Below, piece after piece: positions 20,054 through 28,001 of a stretch of DNA of 64,000 nt. Numbering within the stretch: the first letter of the stretch is position 1; the number at the start of each line of letters is the position of its first letter. Made by a program: the position numbers and the translations under genes. The notes beneath the pieces are model-generated. The model searched no databases and was not told where the DNA came from. It worked only from the letters and a program-made list of their open reading frames with translations. The stretch covers positions 806,001-870,000 of the forward strand of contig NZ_CP108131.1 of NCBI RefSeq assembly GCF_036203305.1, read 5' to 3'. Source of the DNA: Streptomyces sp. NBC_00190. Its GTDB lineage: Bacteria > Actinomycetota > Actinomycetes > Streptomycetales > Streptomycetaceae.

Positions 20054-20069
20054 GTTACCCGTAGGTAAC
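20054..20069. promoter_or_regulatory. Palindrome between divergent lipoprotein genes
   Basis: GTTACC-CGTA-GGTAAC is a perfect inverted repeat with 6-bp arms, 34 bp before the minus-strand lipoprotein start. It sits in a 226-bp divergent gap and could be an operator for either gene. I do not recognise the cognate regulator. Confidence 0.5.
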
Positions 20070-20246
20070 GTCGAGGTTGATCATGCCATGTGCACGCAAC
20101 GGCAGTCACCTCGGGATCCAGCCAACTCACGCCCCGAACAAGGCGGTTGAAGCTTCACTTACATGCGTCCGCTCGGCCGGTTCCCAGCCGGATAACCGCC
20201 CGTGTGACCATGACCCGTCAGCACATCGGCACTTCATGGGGGGACC

Positions 20247-20972
20247 ATGCGCACCCGCACCACCACCGCCACGACCGGCCTCGCCGCCGCGCTCGCGGCG
20301 CTGCTCGTACTGGCCGGCTGCACCGCGAAGGGCGAGAGCCCGCGCGGGGCGGTGACATCCGGAGCGCCCGCGCCCGCACCCGCGCCTGCGCAGAGCACCG
20401 GGTCCGGATCCGGGTACCAGGGGCCCCGGCCGCAGGACCAGAACCTGCTGGCGTGGACCGGCGACCCCAATGACGCGGGACACGTCACCGCCCAGTCGGC
20501 CGCCGGGGTCGGCGGGCGGGTAACCCTGGTACGGATCGTCCTGAACGAGCAGATCACCTGGTCGAACATCTGGCTGGGTCTTGCCGGCATCGATCCGAAC
20601 GCCCAGCTCGCCAACTGCTACCTCGGCGTGTACGACGCCACCGGCACCCTCGTCGCGGCCACCGCCGACATCTCGCCCCAGCTGATGACCGATGCGATCG
20701 CCAAGCCGCTGCCCCTCGCCAAGCCGTTCACGGCCGCCCCCGGCACCTACTTCATCGCCCTCCTCCTCAACGGCAATTGGGCCACCAACGGCCTCACCCT
20801 GAAGTCCACGGGGGCCGGCATCTCGGTCAACGCCGGTCTGACGCCGCCGAAGCTGCGGTACAGCACCGTCCTGACCGGTCAGACCTCGCTGCCGACCACC
20901 GTGAACCTCGCCGAACAGTCCACCAGCACCATCAACACCGGCTGGGCCAGCCAGTGGTACGCGATCTCCTGA
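20247..20972 (+). CDS. Putative lipoprotein (241 aa)
   Basis: ATG 20247 follows GGGGGG. The signal peptide ends in lipobox V-L-A-G-C (Cys near residue 24). An Ala/Pro repeat spacer (A-P-A-P-A-P-A) follows, then a compact beta-rich domain of about 170 residues with I-W-L-G-L-A-G-I-D and C-Y-L-G-V-Y-D. The layout resembles the jelly-roll domains of carbohydrate-binding or virion proteins. I do not recognise the family. Convergent, by 13 bp, with the end of the aminotransferase gene. Confidence 0.65.
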   Translation: MRTRTTTATTGLAAALAALLVLAGCTAKGESPRGAVTSGAPAPAPAPAQSTGSGSGYQGPRPQDQNLLAWTGDPNDAGHVTAQSAAGVGGRVTLVRIVLNEQITWSNIWLGLAGIDPNAQLANCYLGVYDATGTLVAATADISPQLMTDAIAKPLPLAKPFTAAPGTYFIALLLNGNWATNGLTLKSTGAGISVNAGLTPPKLRYSTVLTGQTSLPTTVNLAEQSTSTINTGWASQWYAIS

Positions 20973-20985
20973 GTAGGCGAGCCGG

Positions 20986-21888
20986 TCAGGGCCCGTCGGG
21001 AAGCCGGTCGGCGCCCCGCGAGTGGACCAGGCGGGTGTACGCCTCCATCAGGGCGGTGGTCGTCTTGCCCACCTGGTACCCGTGCCGGTCGATGGCCCGG
21101 ACGGGCTGGACCTCGTACGCCGTCCCGGTGAGGAAGCACTCCTCGAAACCACCGAGCTCCTCGGGGAGGATGCGCCGCTCGACCACCGGGATGCCGAGGT
21201 CGCTGGCCAGGCCGAGCACCGTCTGCCGGGTGATGCCGGCGAGGAAGCAGTCGGCCGTCGGCGTGTGCAGCTCGTCCCCGGTCACGAGGAAGAGGTTGGC
21301 CCCGGTGGCCTCCGCGACATAACCGCGGTAGTCCAGCAGCAGCGCGTCGTCGAAGCCGGCTTCGTCGGCGGCGTCGCGCGCCAGCGTGCAGATGTTGTAC
21401 AGGGAGGCCGCCTTGGCCCGTACGGGAGCGGTGTCGGGTGCCGGCCGCCGCCAGCGCGAGGTGCCCAGGCGGATGCCCTGCCGCTTGGCGTCGGCCGAGA
21501 AGACATGCGGCCACTCCCAGGTGGCTATGGCGACGTGCACGGAGGTGCCGGCGCCGGACACGCTGATCTGCTCACTGCCACGCCATGCCACGGGCCGGAC
21601 GTAGCCGTTGCCGATGCCCTGCTCGCGGACGAGTTCGAGCGTCGCCGCGTCGAGCTCCTCGACGGAGAACGGGATGCGGAAGCCGAGCTCCCGCGCCGAC
21701 TCGTGAAGCCGCCGCGTGTGCTCCGTCAGTTTGAAGACGTGGCCGTCGTAGACCCGTTCGCCCTCGAAGACTCCACCGCCGTAGTGCAGACCGTGGGTGA
21801 GGACGTGCAGACGGGCGTCGCGCCAGGGGACGAACTGCCCGTCGAGCCAGATCACGCCGTCGCGGTCGTCGAGGGAGGGGAAGGTCAC
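20986..21888 (-). CDS. Class IV (branched-chain type) aminotransferase
   Basis: 300 residues, fold-type IV PLP enzyme. Visible are T-H-G-L-H-Y-G-G-G-V-F-E-G at 31-43, the catalytic Lys159 in R-A-K-A-A-S-L-Y-N, and V-A-E-A-T-G-A-N-L-F-L-V where the Glu contacts the pyridine ring. It resembles IlvE-type enzymes that move amino groups between glutamate and 2-oxo acids. GTG 21888 overlaps the preceding gene's TGA in GTGA, so it is the last gene of the five-gene operon reaching back to 26087. In that setting it could aminate the oxo acid made from prephenate (inference). Confidence 0.88.
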   Translation of the reverse strand: MTFPSLDDRDGVIWLDGQFVPWRDARLHVLTHGLHYGGGVFEGERVYDGHVFKLTEHTRRLHESARELGFRIPFSVEELDAATLELVREQGIGNGYVRPVAWRGSEQISVSGAGTSVHVAIATWEWPHVFSADAKRQGIRLGTSRWRRPAPDTAPVRAKAASLYNICTLARDAADEAGFDDALLLDYRGYVAEATGANLFLVTGDELHTPTADCFLAGITRQTVLGLASDLGIPVVERRILPEELGGFEECFLTGTAYEVQPVRAIDRHGYQVGKTTTALMEAYTRLVHSRGADRLPDGP

Positions 21889-23216
21889 TGTGCGGCCCCT
21901 GTCGGTGCGTAGTCGATGCGGATGCGGCTTTCGAGGGAGCGGTGGAATTCCTCCGCGTCCTCGGTGGACGTGTGGTGGGAGAGGACGAACGCCGGATAGC
22001 CGGTGAAGTCGGGGTACGGACGCACCACGTCGCCCGGGTGCAGCATCTGCACGATGTGGTCCACGCGCGGGTCTTCGGCCAGCTCGTCCAGACCGTGGAT
22101 CGCGGTGATCCGGCCCGATCCACCGCACGGAACGATGTAGTTGGCCGCCGCGCCGGTCGCCCGCGCCAGCCGCGCCGGTGAGCCGGGCACCCCGCCGTCC
22201 AGGCCGGCGGACACGCCGACGGACATGCTGTCGTTCACGCCGACGGGTGCGAGTCCTGCGGCGACGCGCAGCGCGTCGGCGGCCAGATCGGCTCCGGTGA
22301 CGTGCTCGGCGATGTAGTGGGAGACGCCGGAGCCGCCGACGCGGGCACCGAGTTCCAGCAGGTACGGGCGTACGCCGCCGCGCAGCCGCAGTTCCGTGTG
22401 GGCCGGGCCGTCGGTCACCCCGAGAGCGGCGTGTGCTGCGGCCACTTCGCGTACCACCGCTTCCCGGACGTCCTCGGGGAGCGGAGCCGGTGCCCGGTAG
22501 ACGCCCTCCTCGAAGTACGGGCCGGTCGGCTCTCCCTTGTATCCGATGGAGAGCACCGTGACCTCGCCGCGATGGGCGAGGGACTCGACGGCGAGTTCCG
22601 GGCCGTCCAGGTACTCCTCGACGATCAGACCGGTGGCTTGGCTCAGCTTGGTCCGGCAGACCTCCCAGACCGACTCGATCACGGCGTCGAGCTGCTCCGC
22701 GCTGTCGGCCTTGGTCACGCCGAGGCTGGAGAAGCCGTTCGCCGGCTTGACCACCACCGGGAAGGTGAGGCCGGTGTCCCCGTCCCAGGCGCCGGGGTCG
22801 TCCAGGACGATGAAGCCGGGCACGTTCAGTCCGGCTTCGGCCAGTCGGCGTCGCATGATCCGCTTGTCCTGTACCGCCCGCGCGTCGGCGCTGCCGAGGC
22901 CGGGCAGGCCGAGGGCTTCGGCTACGTCGGCGACGAACGGCACGGCCGGGTCGTAGAGCGTGGTGATGCCGTCGAACGGGGTGCTCTCGTACCGTTCCCG
23001 CAGGACGGCCAGGGCCTTGGCCGGATCGCCTTCCACGTCCAGCGGGAGGACGTCCACCACGGCGGGCGGGAGCCGGTCGGGCGATACGGACTCGTCGGGG
23101 CGGGGAACGAGGACGAGGTCGATTCCGGCGCGCAGCGCGCTGTCGAAGACCCAGCGGAGCGAGGTGCGCTGGTAGACGAGGACGACGGTGGGGCGCGGCG
23201 CGCGTGGGGCTGTCAC
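21885..23216 (-). CDS. ATP-grasp ligase, possible amino acid/dipeptide ligase
   Basis: 443 residues. The ATP-grasp fold is shown by V-V-V-K-P-A-N-G-F-S-S-L-G-V, the adenine-region strand L-I-V-E-E-Y-L-D-G-P-E-L-A-V-E, and the metal-binding end L-L-E-L-G-A-R-V-G-G-S-G. The usual Asn of 'E-x-N-x-R' is replaced by Gly. Size and layout match L-amino acid ligases such as BacD (about 470 aa), which join two amino acids with ATP. Start GTG 23216 and the upstream TGA form GTGA; its own stop forms GTGA with the aminotransferase. Substrates cannot be read from the sequence; a carboxylase role is an alternative. Confidence 0.82.
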   Translation of the reverse strand: MTAPRAPRPTVVLVYQRTSLRWVFDSALRAGIDLVLVPRPDESVSPDRLPPAVVDVLPLDVEGDPAKALAVLRERYESTPFDGITTLYDPAVPFVADVAEALGLPGLGSADARAVQDKRIMRRRLAEAGLNVPGFIVLDDPGAWDGDTGLTFPVVVKPANGFSSLGVTKADSAEQLDAVIESVWEVCRTKLSQATGLIVEEYLDGPELAVESLAHRGEVTVLSIGYKGEPTGPYFEEGVYRAPAPLPEDVREAVVREVAAAHAALGVTDGPAHTELRLRGGVRPYLLELGARVGGSGVSHYIAEHVTGADLAADALRVAAGLAPVGVNDSMSVGVSAGLDGGVPGSPARLARATGAAANYIVPCGGSGRITAIHGLDELAEDPRVDHIVQMLHPGDVVRPYPDFTGYPAFVLSHHTSTEDAEEFHRSLESRIRIDYAPTGAAQ

Positions 23217-24217
23217 GGAGTGCTTCTTCCAGATTCTGTCGAGGGGACGGGTCGGGGTTCTTCCGCCGCCGGCCCGGAAGACGAAGGGGCGACCGTCATC
23301 CACACACCCGCCGAGCACAGTCCCAGGAACAGGACCGAGATCAGGCTCGGCGCGTCCGCCGCACCCCACGCCCACTCCCCCAGCCTCACCAGGAACGGCA
23401 CCATCAGGGCGACTGCGGAGGTGAACAACGGGCCCTTGCGCACGATCAGTTCGTGGGAGATGAGGAAGACGGGCGCGGTGAGCACCGCGCCGAGCAGGGC
23501 GACTCCGGCCCACTGCGTGGCGTCGATCGCACCCAGGGGTGCGAAGGCGACCGCGGCGAGTCCGAGCATGACGGTGCCCACGCCCGTCACCGCGGGCAGT
23601 GCGGCCATGGGCGGTACGTCGGCCATGTGCTGCCGGTACACGTAGCCGTACAGGGCGTACGCGAAGGTGCCGGCGAGGGCGAACAGGACACCGGTGAGCA
23701 ACACGCCCGCCCCGGTGCCTCCGCTCGCCGAGCCACCTTCGACGGCGTAGCCGAGCGTCGCGGCGACGGCGAGGACGGTCCCGAGGGCCTTGCGCGCGTT
23801 GGTGGGTTCACGGAAGGCCACGCTGCCGATCGCGAACGTGATGCACGGCAGGAGGGACACCACGAGGCCCACCTGGGAGGCACCGATCCGGTCGACGCCG
23901 AGCAGCGTGCCCGTGTAGTAGGCGAAGAACCCCAGGAAGGCCAGGAGGACGACGGCCCGCCGGCGGCTCGCGCCGGCCCGGATGGCGGGCCAGCTCCGTG
24001 GCCGCAGCGCGGAGATCGCGCTGATCACCAGGAAGCTGGCCCCGGTGCGGCCGGCCGCGACGGCCAGCGGCGGGGTGTCGCTCACCAGCCGCCCGGACAC
24101 CACCCAGCCTGTCGCCAGCAACAGCACCATCAGGCAGGACAGGACGGGGACGCCGAGGCGGCCGCTGCCGCCTCGGCGCCCGGTGCGCCCGTGATCGTCG
24201 CGCATGGCGGGTGTCAC
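23213..24217 (-). CDS. EamA/DMT-superfamily exporter
   Basis: 334 residues with ten hydrophobic helices in two EamA repeats; the second repeat starts near G-V-L-L-T-G-V-L-F-A-L-A-G-T-F-A. The repeat-end R-K-A-L-G-T-V-L-A is typical. Start GTG 24217, which overlaps the preceding TGA in GTGA; a GTG one codon upstream is also possible. Members expel amino acids, metabolites or drugs, so an exporter of the operon's product is the simplest reading. Confidence 0.85.
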   Translation of the reverse strand: MTPAMRDDHGRTGRRGGSGRLGVPVLSCLMVLLLATGWVVSGRLVSDTPPLAVAAGRTGASFLVISAISALRPRSWPAIRAGASRRRAVVLLAFLGFFAYYTGTLLGVDRIGASQVGLVVSLLPCITFAIGSVAFREPTNARKALGTVLAVAATLGYAVEGGSASGGTGAGVLLTGVLFALAGTFAYALYGYVYRQHMADVPPMAALPAVTGVGTVMLGLAAVAFAPLGAIDATQWAGVALLGAVLTAPVFLISHELIVRKGPLFTSAVALMVPFLVRLGEWAWGAADAPSLISVLFLGLCSAGVWMTVAPSSSGPAAEEPRPVPSTESGRSTP

Positions 24218-25482
24218 CACTCGGCTTCTGCGAACCGCAGCGGCGGCAGCGCCGCCAGCGGCTGCTTGGCCCGCAGCAGCGCGCTCTGGTCCTCGGTGAA
24301 GCGGAACCGCTGCTTCACCTCACCCTCGGGCAGGTAGGTACGGACGAGCGCCTTGGCCGCGGTCCGGTACTCGTCATCGGTGGTGACCTGCTCTTCGAGC
24401 TCCTCGACGGTGGCGACGAACGCGCGCAGGGCGTCGAGGGTCTTGTCCCGATCGAAGTGCAGCAGCCCGCCGGTCTCGGGCGATCCGGTCAGGGCGCCGT
24501 GCGCGCGAAGCCAGGAGTAGAGGAGGACGCCCGTACCGGAGTCGAAGTTCCGGGTGGCGTCGTCCGCCTGCGGATAGCGGAAGATCCGCTCCAGCAGGAT
24601 CATGTCGATCTGCTCCTGCGCGAACGGCACCCCGCCGCCCGCGCAGGCGAGGGCGGTCTTGGCGTCGACCTTGGTCTCTTCGAGGAGGCCGACGAACCAG
24701 TTCATCTTCAGGGAGATGTGCTGGTCGAACGGCCAACGCCCCTGGTAGTGCATGGAGTCGTGCAGGTAGCCCCAGATCGCGCGGGCCTCGTAGCAGACCT
24801 CGGGGGCCAGCCCGGACGAGGCCCGGGGCACGGACTCGGCGGTGAGGACCGACTCGGCGCCGGGGAGCGCGTACGTCTCGTGGATCTTCCGCATCTTGTT
24901 GTAGAAGAACATCGCGTACGGCTGCTCTTGGACCTTGTCGCGCGCGGCCACGTTCTCCGGGAAGAACACCAGGCAGTTGCCGTGGGCGAAGCCGTCGCTG
25001 CCCGTGATGAGGACCAGGGACTGGCAGTTGTTCTTGGGGTGCGGGAAGGTCGTGGCCAGTTGCGTCAGGGCGTCGGGCTCCTTGCGCAGCGCGAAGAAGC
25101 AGTCGAGCCGCTTGCCGACCGGCGGCACGCTGTTGGTGGTCTGCGCGGGAGCCAGGAAGAAGACCGGCGAGCCGTCCGCCGGCGGCTGCAGCGCGTCCCG
25201 GGAGCGGGCGAAGTGGGGCGCGCTGTCGAGGCCGTCGGCGAGCCATCCGTCCACGTCGGCGACCAGCGCGTCGGCCTGGTGGGACCGGTCGTTGCGGCGG
25301 TACCAGGCGGTCGCCTCGTCCCGGATCGCGAGGAGCAGCTCCCGGTCCGCGGCCTGCGGCTCCGGCACCGTTCCGTCGTCGGCCTGGCGCAGGCGGAAGC
25401 TGTTGACCTTGGGGACGAGGGATCGGTGGAGGTCCGCCGCTTCGGCGCGCAGGGCGGCGGTGAGAGGGGCGCTCGTCGTCAC
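24214..25482 (-). CDS. DUF6421-like protein, possible novel enzyme
   Basis: 422 residues, soluble, no signal or membrane segment. It resembles what I recall as DUF6421 (assignment from memory). The opening S-L-V-P-K-V-N-S-F-R-L-R-Q is followed by a central alpha/beta part with N-N-C-Q-S-L-V-L-I-T-G-S-D-G-F-A-H-G-N-C. A helical part then has Y-L-H-D-S-M-H-Y-Q-G at 239-248, H255 and an E-E pair at 268-269. Clustered His and acidic residues suggest a metal site (inference). GTGA overlaps couple it on both sides inside a biosynthetic-looking operon, so an enzymatic step such as isomerisation, oxidation or reduction is plausible. Confidence 0.6.
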   Translation of the reverse strand: MTTSAPLTAALRAEAADLHRSLVPKVNSFRLRQADDGTVPEPQAADRELLLAIRDEATAWYRRNDRSHQADALVADVDGWLADGLDSAPHFARSRDALQPPADGSPVFFLAPAQTTNSVPPVGKRLDCFFALRKEPDALTQLATTFPHPKNNCQSLVLITGSDGFAHGNCLVFFPENVAARDKVQEQPYAMFFYNKMRKIHETYALPGAESVLTAESVPRASSGLAPEVCYEARAIWGYLHDSMHYQGRWPFDQHISLKMNWFVGLLEETKVDAKTALACAGGGVPFAQEQIDMILLERIFRYPQADDATRNFDSGTGVLLYSWLRAHGALTGSPETGGLLHFDRDKTLDALRAFVATVEELEEQVTTDDEYRTAAKALVRTYLPEGEVKQRFRFTEDQSALLRAKQPLAALPPLRFAEAEW

Positions 25483-26087
25483 GGCGTCGCCCCGAGGATC
25501 TCGCGTCGGTCTGCTGCCTCGTCGCCCGTCGCGAGCACTTGGTGGATGGTGAAGACCATGGGGACCGGACCGAAGTCCCGCAGGACACGCAGTCCGTGCC
25601 GCTCGGCGGCGACGATGGTCGTGATGCAGCCCTCGGTACGGCCGGCCGCGCAGTCGATGGCAGCCTGGGAGTTGCTCAGCACCAGCCGCGACTCGGCGTC
25701 CGCCGGAACGAGTCCGACCGGGGCGGGGTGCGTGGAGACGGTACGGGGATCGTCCGCGCCCGCGCTCGCCAGGACCATGTTGTGGGTCGGCATGATGAAG
25801 CTGTCGACCATGCGCAACCGGTGCAGGTTGCCGAAGGTCAGCGTGTGCAGATCCGGATAGACCGCACAGGCGGCCAGTGCGTGCTCCCCGTCGTCGGGTA
25901 CCGCGTCGAGGGCCGCCTCCAGCGACGCGTGGAGTTCGATCTTCCCGTCTATGCCTCGCCGGTGCAGCCACTCATGGGCGGCGGCTTCCAGGTTCGTGCC
26001 CTGCGGGCCGAGGGTATGGACGTAGCGGATGCTGTCCACGCCTAAGCCCGTGCCCAGATGGCGGTGGGACTCGGTGGTCATGGTCAA
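25479..26087 (-). CDS. BacA-like prephenate decarboxylase-family protein
   Basis: 202 residues with the fold of prephenate dehydratase: T-L-G-P-Q-G-T-N at 25-32, H-P-A-P at 120-123, S-N-S-Q-A-A at 138-143. Where dehydratases carry the catalytic T-R-F motif this protein has G-P-V-P-M-V-F at 173-179, matching the S-I-P-M-S-W stretch I recall from BacA, the bacilysin prephenate decarboxylase. It also shares BacA's length (about 204) and lacks an ACT domain. So it probably converts prephenate by non-aromatising decarboxylation. The TTG start at 26087 has GAGG 8 bases upstream; ATG 26081 is the alternative. First gene of the operon. Confidence 0.7.
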   Translation of the reverse strand: MTMTTESHRHLGTGLGVDSIRYVHTLGPQGTNLEAAAHEWLHRRGIDGKIELHASLEAALDAVPDDGEHALAACAVYPDLHTLTFGNLHRLRMVDSFIMPTHNMVLASAGADDPRTVSTHPAPVGLVPADAESRLVLSNSQAAIDCAAGRTEGCITTIVAAERHGLRVLRDFGPVPMVFTIHQVLATGDEAADRREILGATP

Positions 26088-26447
26088 GGGATCCCCCTCA
26101 TCGGCTGCCGTGGTTCCGGCGCCGGGTAGCTCTGTTGCGGCCGGCGGATCTCACCGGCCCCACAGCGCCGGGCAGTCAAGCCCCGACGCCATCAGGAAGA
26201 TCGAATCTTCCTTTCGCCGTCGGGGCAAGCCCCTTGTGCGGCGCGTCACATACCGACGCCTCGAAGGCCGAACGCGTCTGTTCTCCCGCAACTCGTGGCA
26301 GAAAGTGCTCTGTTCGCGTCGCGCCGGGACAGCGTGCGCTGCGGCCGCCGGCCCGGTGTGACGATCAGCACAGTGGGCGGGCAACAACCGTCGTCCGTGG
26401 CGGCCTGACCCCGCTGCATCCGTTTCCGGCCACGACCCGGGTCGGAA
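26088..26447. other. 360-bp intergenic region upstream of the BacA-like operon
   Basis: This gap separates the end of the DinB gene from the start of the five-gene operon, both on the minus strand, and must hold the operon's promoter. A minus-strand TTGACT at about 26174-26179 could be a -35 box, but no good -10 follows at normal spacing. A nested hairpin (26180-26226) is its main structure. The sequence around 26190-26215 is AT-richer than its surroundings. No small gene seen. Confidence 0.55.
26180..26226. repeat. Nested 47-base stem-loop upstream of the BacA-like operon
   Basis: Outer arms GCCCCGACG (26180-26188) and CGTCGGGGC (26218-26226) enclose inner arms AGGAAGAT (26194-26201) and ATCTTCCT (26205-26212) around CGA. 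Both pairs are perfect. It could end DinB transcription or act in the operon's leader; there is no U-tract on either strand. Confidence 0.65.
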
Positions 26448-27038
26448 TCAGCCGTGACCGACTTCCTTGGCCACGCGCTCCAGCCGGAGCCGGTGCTTCT
26501 CCCAGGCCAGCTCGTCGCCCGGCGGTATGTTGTCGTTCCCTTCGCGCAGACCGACCACCCCGTCGATGAGCTCACGGACGATGTCGGCGTGGCCGACGTG
26601 CCGGTGGGTCTCGGCGATCACGTGCACCAGGATCTGGTGCAGCGTCACCTCGCTCCGGTCCTCGGGCCACCACGCCACGTGGCCGATCGCGTCGAGCGTC
26701 AGCGCCGCGATCGTTTCGTCAGAGTGCTTCCACGACCGGTGGTACAGCCCGACGATCTGTTCGCGCGACTCGTCGGCAGTGGCCCACATGTCCGCGTTGG
26801 GTTCGGCGTCGTCCGCGAACCAGGGCAGCGGCTCGCCGGAAGGCCGCCCGAACGTCTCCCCGAAATAGCCCAGTTCCACACTGGCGACGTGCTTGACCAG
26901 GCCCAGCAGATTCGTGCCGGTCGGCGTCAGCGGACGCCGGATGTCGTACTCCGAGAGCCCGTCGAGCTTCCACAGCAGGGCCTCGCGGGCGGCTTGCAGG
27001 TAACGGAGAAGGTCGGCCTTCGGCTTCGATTCGGTCAT
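26448..27038 (-). CDS. DinB/DUF664 family protein
   Basis: 196 residues, four-helix bundle of the DinB group. His residues placed for the family's metal triad are visible: L-V-K-H-V-A-S-V-E-L near residue 50, and L-H-Q-I-L-V-H-V-I-A-E-T-H-R-H near 150. Actinomycete members include mycothiol-dependent transferases, but most are uncharacterised. Start ATG 27038; an in-frame ATG ten codons earlier is less likely. It is 52 bp downstream of the glycosyltransferase. Confidence 0.82.
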   Translation of the reverse strand: MTESKPKADLLRYLQAAREALLWKLDGLSEYDIRRPLTPTGTNLLGLVKHVASVELGYFGETFGRPSGEPLPWFADDAEPNADMWATADESREQIVGLYHRSWKHSDETIAALTLDAIGHVAWWPEDRSEVTLHQILVHVIAETHRHVGHADIVRELIDGVVGLREGNDNIPPGDELAWEKHRLRLERVAKEVGHG

Positions 27039-27090
27039 GCCGGACAGTCTTCCACCCGGCACTGACAAACGGTGCGGAGTCCCGCGTGCG

Positions 27091-27966
27091 TCAGATGATC
27101 GGCGGCCGGCCGAGGCGGGTCAAACGCCAGACCGTGCGCCATTTCATCGGCTTGCGGGGACCGCACGACGTGCGGATGCCCTCGACGAATCCAGCGGTCC
27201 AGGACTTCAGCCCGGGCAGGGAGTTGATTCTGGCCAAGGTGAGGAGCGTCCATACGCCCAGGTACACCGGCAGCAGGGGGAAGGGGAGGCGGCGCTTCGC
27301 GAGCCACACACGGTTGCGCGCGGTGTTCCGGAAGTACACCGCGTGCCGAGCCGGGGAGGTCCTCGGATGCTGCAGCACGAGCTCGGGTTCGTAGAGGATC
27401 TTCCAGCCGGCGTCGATCGCCCGCCAGGCCAGGTCGGTCTCTTCATGGCCGAAGAAGAACTGCCCCGGCCAGAGGCCGATCTCGCGCAGCATCGGCACCG
27501 AGAGGGCATGGCCGCCCCCGAGGAAGGCGGTCACCAGCCCCCGGCGCATCGGATCGCCGGCACGCAGCCGGGGCACCCAGCGCCGCTCGGTCCTCCCGAA
27601 CTCGTCGGCGACGCGGAACGACACGATCCCGAGCGCGGGATCGGCCAGGTACAGCTGCCGCACCTTGCGGAACACGTCGTCGGCGATGAGCAGCCCGTCA
27701 TCGTCCAGCTCGATGACGACGTCCACTTCGCCCGACTCGCACAAGAGACCCAATCCGACGTTACGGCCGCCGGGACAGCCCAGGTTCTCTTCGAGCGGGA
27801 TCTTTGTCACGCCGGCCGGGACGTCGGTGAGAGGAGTCGCGTTTCCGACCAGGACGATCCGCGCGGGAGGTACGTCCTGTTCCATGACGGAGGCGATCAG
27901 GGCGTCCAGCTCTCGCGGGCGCGTGCCCATCGTGACGACGACGACTCCGATGCGTGGCAACGACAT
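27091..27966 (-). CDS. Family 2 glycosyltransferase
   Basis: 291 residues. A GT-A fold is seen from I-G-V-V-V-V-T-M-G-T-R, the acidic nucleotide/metal site V-I-E-L-D-D-D-G at about 85-92, G-G-G-H-A-L-S-V, and G-H-E-E-T-D-L-A-W-R near 183, where the E-D pair acts as base. The end is basic and amphipathic, suggesting membrane association. Start ATG 27966 with GAGGAG 9 bases upstream. Rhamnosyl- or galactofuranosyl-type transferases of the envelope are the closest kind. Sugar and acceptor unknown. Confidence 0.85.
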   Translation of the reverse strand: MSLPRIGVVVVTMGTRPRELDALIASVMEQDVPPARIVLVGNATPLTDVPAGVTKIPLEENLGCPGGRNVGLGLLCESGEVDVVIELDDDGLLIADDVFRKVRQLYLADPALGIVSFRVADEFGRTERRWVPRLRAGDPMRRGLVTAFLGGGHALSVPMLREIGLWPGQFFFGHEETDLAWRAIDAGWKILYEPELVLQHPRTSPARHAVYFRNTARNRVWLAKRRLPFPLLPVYLGVWTLLTLARINSLPGLKSWTAGFVEGIRTSCGPRKPMKWRTVWRLTRLGRPPII

Positions 27967-28001
27967 TGCGGTGATCTCCTCGTCGGCGCCGCGGTCGTCA
28001 C

